This document shows, piece by piece, positions 1 to 5,384 of a stretch of 5,384 nucleotides of DNA. Every line of letters starts with the position of its first letter. Within the stretch, counting starts at the first letter, position 1. The DNA comes from Bacteroidota bacterium. GTDB lineage: Bacteria; Bacteroidota; Bacteroidia; AKYH767-A; CANKSK01. The notes under the pieces are model-generated. The model had not been told where the DNA came from, ran no database searches, and saw only the letters and a program-made list of their open reading frames with translations. Position numbers and translations under genes: made by a program. The DNA is taken from positions 1 to 5,384 of the forward strand of contig CANKSK010000098.1 of the NCBI GenBank assembly GCA_947485425.1. Reading direction: 5' to 3'.

Positions 1-771
1 ATATTCACCATTCAACCAGGCACAGACGGGGAAAATTCTTTTTTGGTTTCTAACGATGGATTCAACCATTTGAGCCGCAGCAGCGCCTGGGGCATACCAT
101 GCAGAGGTACCCATCAGATTTACAAGCTCACCCCCTCCTTTTTTGGTACGATCAACAATGGCATCCAGCTTTTCTTTTGAAATCAATTCAGTAACAGGAA
201 TGCCGGCTACTGTTGTATAGCGAGGCAGCGGGACCATGGTATCACCATGACCACCCATGAGAACAGCTTGAATATCTTTTGGAGAAACATTCAATGCTTC
301 AGCCAAGAAAGCGCGATATCTAGCGGTATCCAAAATACCTGCCATTCCAAAAACCTTATTTGAAGGCAAGCCAGCCGTAAGGTATGCGCAATAGGTCATC
401 ACATCCAAAGGATTTGAAACCACGATAATGATGGCATTTGGAGAATATTTAACAATATTTTCGGTAACTGACCGAACAATCCCTGCATTGGTAGCAATCA
501 AATCATCGCGGCTCATTCCGGGTTTACGGGGCAGACCGGAGGTAATAACGACCACATCGGAATTGGCGGTTTTAGAATAATCACCAGTAGAACCCGTAAC
601 GCGGGTATCATACAAGTTAATAGGCGCCGTTTGCCAAATATCGAGAGATTTTCCCTCAGCAATACCTTCTTTGATGTCGAGAAGCACGACTTCTTCACCC
701 AACTCTTTGTGGGCAATTACATTTGCGCAGGTTGCTCCTACATTTCCGGCGCCTACAACTGTTATTTTCAT
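1..771 (-). CDS. mdh: Malate dehydrogenase, NAD-dependent (LDH-like type), C-terminus cut by window edge
   Basis: Catalyses reversible oxidation of malate to oxaloacetate with NAD+ in the cytoplasm (TCA cycle). The 257 visible residues start [16 protein letters not shown], a Rossmann dinucleotide motif with G7, G9 and G12. D32 ends the second beta strand, as expected for NAD rather than NADP use. Active-site residues of the LDH/MDH superfamily are all visible: R82 and R88 in the mobile loop ([10 protein letters not shown]), N120 in SNPLD, D148 and R151 in GILDTARYR, and the catalytic H175 in GGHGD. Arginine at position 82, where lactate dehydrogenases carry glutamine, favours malate dehydrogenase. 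Family members are about 310-315 residues, so roughly 55 C-terminal residues lie beyond position 1. The ATG at 771 is chosen because the glycine motif begins at the usual distance from it. No Shine-Dalgarno precedes it; the leader is A/T-rich. It is divergent from enolase. The frame is intact throughout. Confidence 0.96.
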   Translation of the reverse strand, partial: MKITVVGAGNVGATCANVIAHKELGEEVVLLDIKEGIAEGKSLDIWQTAPINLYDTRVTGSTGDYSKTANSDVVVITSGLPRKPGMSRDDLIATNAGIVRSVTENIVKYSPNAIIIVVSNPLDVMTYCAYLTAGLPSNKVFGMAGILDTARYRAFLAEALNVSPKDIQAVLMGGHGDTMVPLPRYTTVAGIPVTELISKEKLDAIVDRTKKGGGELVNLMGTSAWYAPGAAAAQMVESIVRNQKRIFPVCAWLNGEY

Positions 772-778
772 CGGTTTT

Positions 779-790
779 TATTTTAAAATA
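779..790. repeat. Perfect 12-bp AT palindrome upstream of mdh
   Basis: TATTTTAAAATA is a perfect inverted repeat with no spacer, 8-19 bases upstream of the mdh ATG. It could be a small operator, or simply a product of local A/T richness. As an RNA it would form only weak A-U pairs. Function is not shown by the sequence. Confidence 0.3.
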
Positions 791-833
791 TGAACACTCA
801 TCCGTTGAGAAGAAAAGACTTTATGCGCTATTT

Positions 834-842
834 AAGGAGGTG
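834..842 (+). other. Orphan Shine-Dalgarno-like 9-mer (anti-SD on the mdh strand)
   Basis: AAGGAGGTG is a full-strength Shine-Dalgarno sequence on the plus strand, but nothing credible follows it. The nearest possible starts (ATT at 846, TTG at 847) open frames of only 5-7 codons. On the minus strand it reads CACCTCCTT, the conserved 3' tail of 16S rRNA, and would lie in the mdh leader RNA. It stands out because no real gene start in the window has such a motif. It may be chance. Confidence 0.35.
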
Positions 843-860
843 CATATTGAATTTTCGCTG

Positions 861-892
861 CTAAATTAAGCAAGTTTGGTTGAAATAAACAA
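861..892 (-). promoter_or_regulatory. Candidate Bacteroidota-type promoter for mdh
   Basis: On the minus strand TTG (892-890) is followed after 21 bases by TAATTTAG (868-861). The phylum consensus is a -33 TTG/TTTG, a 17-23 base spacer and a -7 TAnnTTTG, so the -7 box has one mismatch and the spacing fits. Transcription would begin near 855, giving a leader of about 84 bases that contains both the CACCTCCTT motif and the 12-bp palindrome. This is pattern matching only. Confidence 0.4.
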
Positions 893-932
893 TTCTTGAA
901 GATTTTATCTGATAAATTATGAATAGATTTAG

Positions 933-2270
<1,338 letters not shown>

Positions 2271-2291
2271 AATATCATAAAAAAATTTCCT

Positions 2292-2299
2292 TAAATTTG
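2292..2299 (+). promoter_or_regulatory. Candidate -7 promoter element for the small membrane protein
   Basis: TAAATTTG matches TAnnTTTG exactly, in the gap after enolase. No clear -33 TTG/TTTG sits 17-23 bases upstream, where the sequence is nearly all A and T. The start point would be near 2305, about 50 bases before the ATG at 2356. This argues against a TTG start at 2302. Confidence 0.45.
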
Positions 2300-2355
2300 C
2301 TTTGATAAAAGCCCAAAACAAAAAACGGTTTGGGTTGCCTCAACTTCTACTAATA

Positions 2356-2682
2356 ATGAGTAATCTGCATCAAGACCACCATTCAGACAATCAAGACCTT
2401 CCGGATTGGGCATCGGAAGGGAGGAGAGAAAAACGCAGATACAAAAAGAAAAAGAAAAAAATTTTCAGCAAGCACAAAATTAAAAAAACATTAAAAAAAC
2501 TGCTGAATATATTTCTTTGGATCATTTTATTAGGAACTTTTATTGCGAGTATACTCATTATCCTTTTAAATGTAGATATTTCAGAAGGCATTCGAAAGAA
2601 AAAGAAAACCTCATTTTTCAAGGGAATTCAAAAGGAAAACACCACAAAAAACAACCTACCCACCGATAGGTTTTATTTTTAA
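2356..2682 (+). CDS. Hypothetical small, highly basic single-pass membrane protein
   Basis: I do not recognise a family. The 108-residue product has three parts. Residues 1-21 are acidic and polar with several His and Asp. Residues 22-48 are extremely basic (REKRRYKKKKKK, then HKIKKTLKKLL). A hydrophobic segment at about 49-72 (NIFLWIILLGTFIASILIILL) is long enough for one transmembrane helix. A short tail of about 36 residues follows, with another lysine run at 81-84. The heavy N-terminal positive charge suggests that end is cytoplasmic. There is no signal peptide or cysteine. It starts 85 bases after enolase on the same strand, with its own -7 element. In Escherichia coli enolase is followed by ftsB, also a small single-pass protein, but FtsB has its membrane helix at the N-terminus and then a coiled coil, which is absent here. 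The ATG at 2356 is chosen over an in-frame TTG at 2302. The last codons lie inside a hairpin that may terminate transcription. Confidence 0.7.
   Translation: MSNLHQDHHSDNQDLPDWASEGRREKRRYKKKKKKIFSKHKIKKTLKKLLNIFLWIILLGTFIASILIILLNVDISEGIRKKKKTSFFKGIQKENTTKNNLPTDRFYF
2653..2680 (+). terminator. Possible intrinsic terminator within the 3' end of the small gene
   Basis: AACCTA (2653-2658) pairs with TAGGTT (2667-2672) around an 8-base loop, followed by TTATTTTT. The 6-bp stem is short, and the hairpin lies inside the last codons of the upstream gene, whose TAA begins at the final T. It may act together with the next hairpin. Confidence 0.45.
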
Positions 2683-2686
2683 CACC

Positions 2687-2714
2687 AAGCTACGGAAAGA
2701 AAGTAGGCTTTTTT
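2687..2714 (+). terminator. Intrinsic terminator between the small gene and citrate synthase
   Basis: AAGC-TAC (2687-2693) pairs with GTA-G-GCTT (2703-2710), with one bulged G at 2706 and a 9-base loop. T2709-T2714 form an uninterrupted T6 run that overlaps the stem base. Its place just after a stop codon and before the next leader fits a Rho-independent terminator, making citrate synthase a separate transcription unit. Confidence 0.6.
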
Positions 2715-2758
2715 CAATAATAGTTTACAAAATATTTTTAATTTAGAAGATTGATAAG

Positions 2759-2766
2759 TAAATTAG
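2759..2766 (+). promoter_or_regulatory. Weak candidate -7 element for citrate synthase
   Basis: TAAATTAG differs from TAnnTTTG at one position and would place the transcription start about 25 bases before the ATG at 2797. No -33 element is evident. A related octamer, TAATTTAG at 2739-2746, is identical to the one proposed for mdh and is an alternative. Confidence 0.28.
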
Positions 2767-2796
2767 CCCCGTCATACACTTATAATTTTTTTTATT

Positions 2797-4128
2797 ATGC
2801 CGGATACAGATATTTTAAAGGAAAGATTCGCCAAAAAGGCATTGCCTATGGCTTTAGAAATCAAAGAACTTATTAAAGAACATGGAGATCATGTCCTTGG
2901 CACCTATACCTTAGAACAGGTGTATGCAGGCATGAAAGGAATGATTGGCATGGTAACAGAAACCTCTAAGTTGGATCCAGAAGAAGGCATCCGTTTCAGA
3001 GGGTATTCGATTCCGGAACTGACTGTAAAGCTACCCAAGGCCAAAGGAGGCAATGAGCCACTACCTGAAGGAATTTTCTATTTGATGCTGATCGGTGAAT
3101 TACCCACAGAGGAAGATGTGATTTATGTCAGCAATGCATGGGCAAGAAGAAGCAATGTACCCAAGCATGTATTTGACATGCTCGATGCACTGCCACTAAG
3201 CACACATCCAATGACTCAATTTTCAGCGGCAGTATTGGCCTTGCAAACAGAATCTTTATTTGCAGCAGCTTATAGAAAAGGGATGAGCAAAAAAGATTAT
3301 TGGGATGCGATGTATGAAGATGTGATGAATTTGATTGCAAGACTTCCCCGAATAGCGGCTTATATATACAGAAGGGTTTATAAAAAGGGTGAACATATTG
3401 AACCGGATTCAAAATTAGATTGGGCGGCAAACTTTGCCCATATGTTGGGATATGACAATTTTGACTTTAAACGCTTAATGCGATTATATTTAACCATTCA
3501 TGCGGACCATGAAGGGGGTAATGTGTCAGCGCATACCACGCATTTGGTAGGCTCTGCATTAAGTGACTCCTATTATTCATTTGCAGCGGGCATGTGTGGA
3601 CTTGCAGGCCCTTTGCATGGACTTGCCAATCAAGAAGTTGTTCGATGGATATTGGATTTGAAAGAGCACTTTGGAGGCGTTCCAACCAAATTGCAAATTG
3701 AAGAATATGTAAAGAAAACCCTTTCAGAAGGAAAGGTTGTTCCAGGATACGGACATGCCGTATTGAGAAAAACAGACCCTCGTTATACTGCACAACAGGA
3801 ATTTGCGATGAAGTACATGCCTGAGGATGAAAACTTCAAAATTGTTCAAATGGTATATGAGGTTGTCCCCCCTATTTTATCTTCCATTGGAAAAATCAAA
3901 AATCCATGGCCCAATGTAGATGCGCACTCGGGTGTGTTATTAATACACTATGGTATGGTGGAGTATGATTTCTATACTGTACTTTTTGGTGTATCCCGTT
4001 CACTTGGGGTTCTCTCATCAATGCTTTGGGACCGTGCTTTAGGCTCTCCATTAGAAAGACCAGGATCTGTAACCACAGAATGGATCAAGAAAAAAATCAA
4101 GGCAGATGCAAATTTAAGCAATGGGTAA
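2797..4128 (+). CDS. gltA: Citrate (Si)-synthase, eukaryotic (mitochondrial-like) type I
   Basis: Condenses acetyl-CoA and oxaloacetate to citrate, the entry step of the TCA cycle. The 443-residue protein resembles animal mitochondrial citrate synthase far more than the usual hexameric bacterial GltA. Shared blocks are [16 protein letters not shown] (59-74), [20 protein letters not shown] (232-251), [14 protein letters not shown] (268-281), [18 protein letters not shown] (314-331) and [15 protein letters not shown] (368-382). The catalytic triad is H274, H320 and D375; substrate-binding H238, R329, R401 and R421 are also present. These numbers coincide with mature pig heart enzyme numbering as I recall it. 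The protein begins without a targeting presequence. Bacterial members of this subfamily are known, for example in Geobacteraceae. By homology it is probably a dimer lacking the NADH allosteric control of Gram-negative hexameric enzymes; that is inference. The start has an A/T-rich leader and no Shine-Dalgarno. The stop overlaps the next gene by 8 bp. Confidence 0.97.
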   Translation: MPDTDILKERFAKKALPMALEIKELIKEHGDHVLGTYTLEQVYAGMKGMIGMVTETSKLDPEEGIRFRGYSIPELTVKLPKAKGGNEPLPEGIFYLMLIGELPTEEDVIYVSNAWARRSNVPKHVFDMLDALPLSTHPMTQFSAAVLALQTESLFAAAYRKGMSKKDYWDAMYEDVMNLIARLPRIAAYIYRRVYKKGEHIEPDSKLDWAANFAHMLGYDNFDFKRLMRLYLTIHADHEGGNVSAHTTHLVGSALSDSYYSFAAGMCGLAGPLHGLANQEVVRWILDLKEHFGGVPTKLQIEEYVKKTLSEGKVVPGYGHAVLRKTDPRYTAQQEFAMKYMPEDENFKIVQMVYEVVPPILSSIGKIKNPWPNVDAHSGVLLIHYGMVEYDFYTVLFGVSRSLGVLSSMLWDRALGSPLERPGSVTTEWIKKKIKADANLSNG

Positions 4129-5384
4129 AGGGCTTATACCCATTATTCTTCTTTTATTTTTAACAGCTTGTCTTCCTCCGCCTGCACAATATCCGTATAA
4201 GCCAGCCGATGTGCTATTTTCGGAGGCTGATTCCCTTTCTGACAAACTAAACCAATATATTGATGAATGGATTTTAGGAAAAAGGCCTTCTGAAATCCCT
4301 GATAGCATCTTGCCTGTTGGGATCGACAGCACGAAGAACAGACATTTTTTCCTTCAAAAATTTGAAGAAATACATCCTGACAACCAATGGATATATAGAA
4401 GTTCGGGAGAGCTAGATTTTAAAGGGCTTAAAAAGGGTTTATATGACCCACATGCCACTTATTTATTTTTATCCACCGCATTGGCCCCATTTGGGGATGA
4501 ACTCGTTATAGAAGGCCAATATCCCTATTGTCGTTTTTTTAGCATTCAATTATCAGCCCCCTTAGATGGAAAAACCTATTGTGCAGCAGGCACATATGGA
4601 CCAGCAGAAACATCAGTAGCCGATATTGATATTCCAGCGATGCAAGGGAGTGAAAATCCTTTTGCCAAAGGAGGGAATCGAATGACTGCGAATAGGAAAT
4701 ATCAAATAAAATTTGAAATGGCTTATGGTGACAGTATATATGAAAATCCGAAAGCCATTGGCGAAAAGAAACGTTATGCATCCTTCATCCAAAATCAAGG
4801 ACCTTGGTGGAAAGAATTAGGAGGCAAAGGCCCCTGGAACGCAGGAAATCTATGTATCCGTTACTATGCCCCAGATCATAATAAAGGCGACATGGCAGGA
4901 ATACCTCTGCCTAAGGCCTATTATGTGCATAAAAATGGAATCAAATACTTTATACAATCCGACTATTCTGGACTAAAAAAAGAATTTAACTCCATTGAAA
5001 AGGCTCGTAAATCATGGTCAAAAGAACCCAGTCAATCGATGGGACCGCAAGTTGGATGGTTTAAATCTTTCGGATTGCTTCAAAGTATCGGAGCTGGACT
5101 TTTGAATTACCATTCGATCAACTTTACGGTTTATAAAAATTATTTTGCAGATATAGAAAAAGGTGCTACAGGCAGAGGAGCTGAAGTTGATGGCCGTGGA
5201 AGCATGGAAGCATCTAGTGGCTTCAATACGTATTCGAGTTATTTAAATCGAATGATGAAAGTTGGAAGGAAGAATGTTTTTATTTTAAAAGGCAAATTAC
5301 CAACTTTCCCGATCACGAGAAATGGCAGAAAAACGCTTGATAGTGCCTCTTTGCGATATTTCAGTATAAGCACATATGATCTGC
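4121..5384 (+). CDS. Putative lipoprotein of unknown function, coupled to citrate synthase; C-terminus beyond window
   Basis: The frame is open from ATG 4121 to the window end, giving 421 residues and no stop. Residues 1-17 ([17 protein letters not shown]) are a lipoprotein signal peptide, with lipobox LTAC and lipidated C17, so the mature protein should be membrane-anchored outside the cytoplasm. The signal peptide fixes the start. A proline-rich linker follows. Two similar motifs stand out: CRFFSIQL at 137-144 and LRYFSIST at 411-418. The stretch VADIDIP...GSENPF (166-181) and RYYAP...GIPLP (247-264) recall uncharacterised proteins distantly like DUF1254/DUF1214 families, which carry [RF][YF][WF]S-type motifs; this is a recollection, not a search result. 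Further cysteines are C137, C154 and C245. The start overlaps the citrate synthase stop by 8 bp (ATGGGTAA), with no Shine-Dalgarno, suggesting operon membership and translational coupling. No catalytic function can be assigned. Confidence 0.88.
   Translation, partial: MGKGLIPIILLLFLTACLPPPAQYPYKPADVLFSEADSLSDKLNQYIDEWILGKRPSEIPDSILPVGIDSTKNRHFFLQKFEEIHPDNQWIYRSSGELDFKGLKKGLYDPHATYLFLSTALAPFGDELVIEGQYPYCRFFSIQLSAPLDGKTYCAAGTYGPAETSVADIDIPAMQGSENPFAKGGNRMTANRKYQIKFEMAYGDSIYENPKAIGEKKRYASFIQNQGPWWKELGGKGPWNAGNLCIRYYAPDHNKGDMAGIPLPKAYYVHKNGIKYFIQSDYSGLKKEFNSIEKARKSWSKEPSQSMGPQVGWFKSFGLLQSIGAGLLNYHSINFTVYKNYFADIEKGATGRGAEVDGRGSMEASSGFNTYSSYLNRMMKVGRKNVFILKGKLPTFPITRNGRKTLDSASLRYFSISTYDL

Noticed and set aside
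797..809. CTCA/TGAG hairpin in the mdh leader as a riboswitch or attenuator
   Set aside because: The stem has only 4 bp with a 5-base loop and no T-tract or conserved aptamer elements around it.
2302..2355. TTG start adding 18 residues to the small membrane protein
   Set aside because: TTG 2302 sits at or before the predicted transcription start from the -7 element at 2292-2299, and a normal ATG follows at 2356.
2455..2461. A7 run in the small gene as a programmed frameshift site
   Set aside because: The zero-frame reading is AAA AAA ATT, which is not the X XXY YYZ arrangement, no downstream stem or pseudoknot is evident, and the uninterrupted frame makes a coherent protein.
2356..2682. Identification of the small gene as ftsB/divIC because it follows eno
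   Set aside because: FtsB-type proteins have an N-terminal membrane helix followed by a coiled coil. Here a long basic region precedes the helix and only about 36 lysine-rich residues follow, without heptads.

Overview
The window reads as an ordinary core-metabolism locus from a member of the Bacteroidota. Three things point there. Start codons have A/T-rich leaders without Shine-Dalgarno sequences. Exact or near matches to the phylum's -7 promoter element (TAnnTTTG) lie before genes. A lipoprotein with a lipobox is encoded next to the enolase/citrate synthase pair. The citrate synthase is of the eukaryotic (mitochondrial-like) type I subfamily, which is known from only some bacteria. No finer taxonomic placement is supported. 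I see no mobile element, CRISPR array, tRNA or rRNA.

Layout. Positions 1-771 (minus strand) hold the N-terminal 257 codons of an NAD-dependent malate dehydrogenase, cut by the left edge. Positions 772-974 are a 203-bp divergent promoter region with candidate promoters for both genes, a 12-bp AT palindrome, and an orphan 9-bp Shine-Dalgarno-like motif. Positions 975-2270 (plus) are a complete, catalytically intact enolase. Positions 2356-2682 encode an unrecognised, very basic, single-pass membrane protein of 108 residues. It has its own exact -7 element, and two hairpin-plus-T-tract structures end it (2653-2714). Positions 2797-4128 are a complete citrate synthase. Its stop codon overlaps by 8 bp the start of a lipoprotein gene (4121 to beyond 5384) that runs off the right edge with 421 residues visible.

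How the genes relate. Enolase acts in lower glycolysis. Malate dehydrogenase and citrate synthase catalyse consecutive TCA-cycle steps (malate to oxaloacetate to citrate). This is a central-carbon cluster transcribed divergently from about 772-974. The small membrane protein and the lipoprotein have no known place in that pathway. The lipoprotein is probably co-transcribed and translationally coupled with citrate synthase. I found no convincing novel system. The points most worth a second look are the eukaryotic-type citrate synthase, the coupled lipoprotein with two RxFS-type motifs, the basic membrane protein after eno, and the orphan Shine-Dalgarno/anti-Shine-Dalgarno motif.
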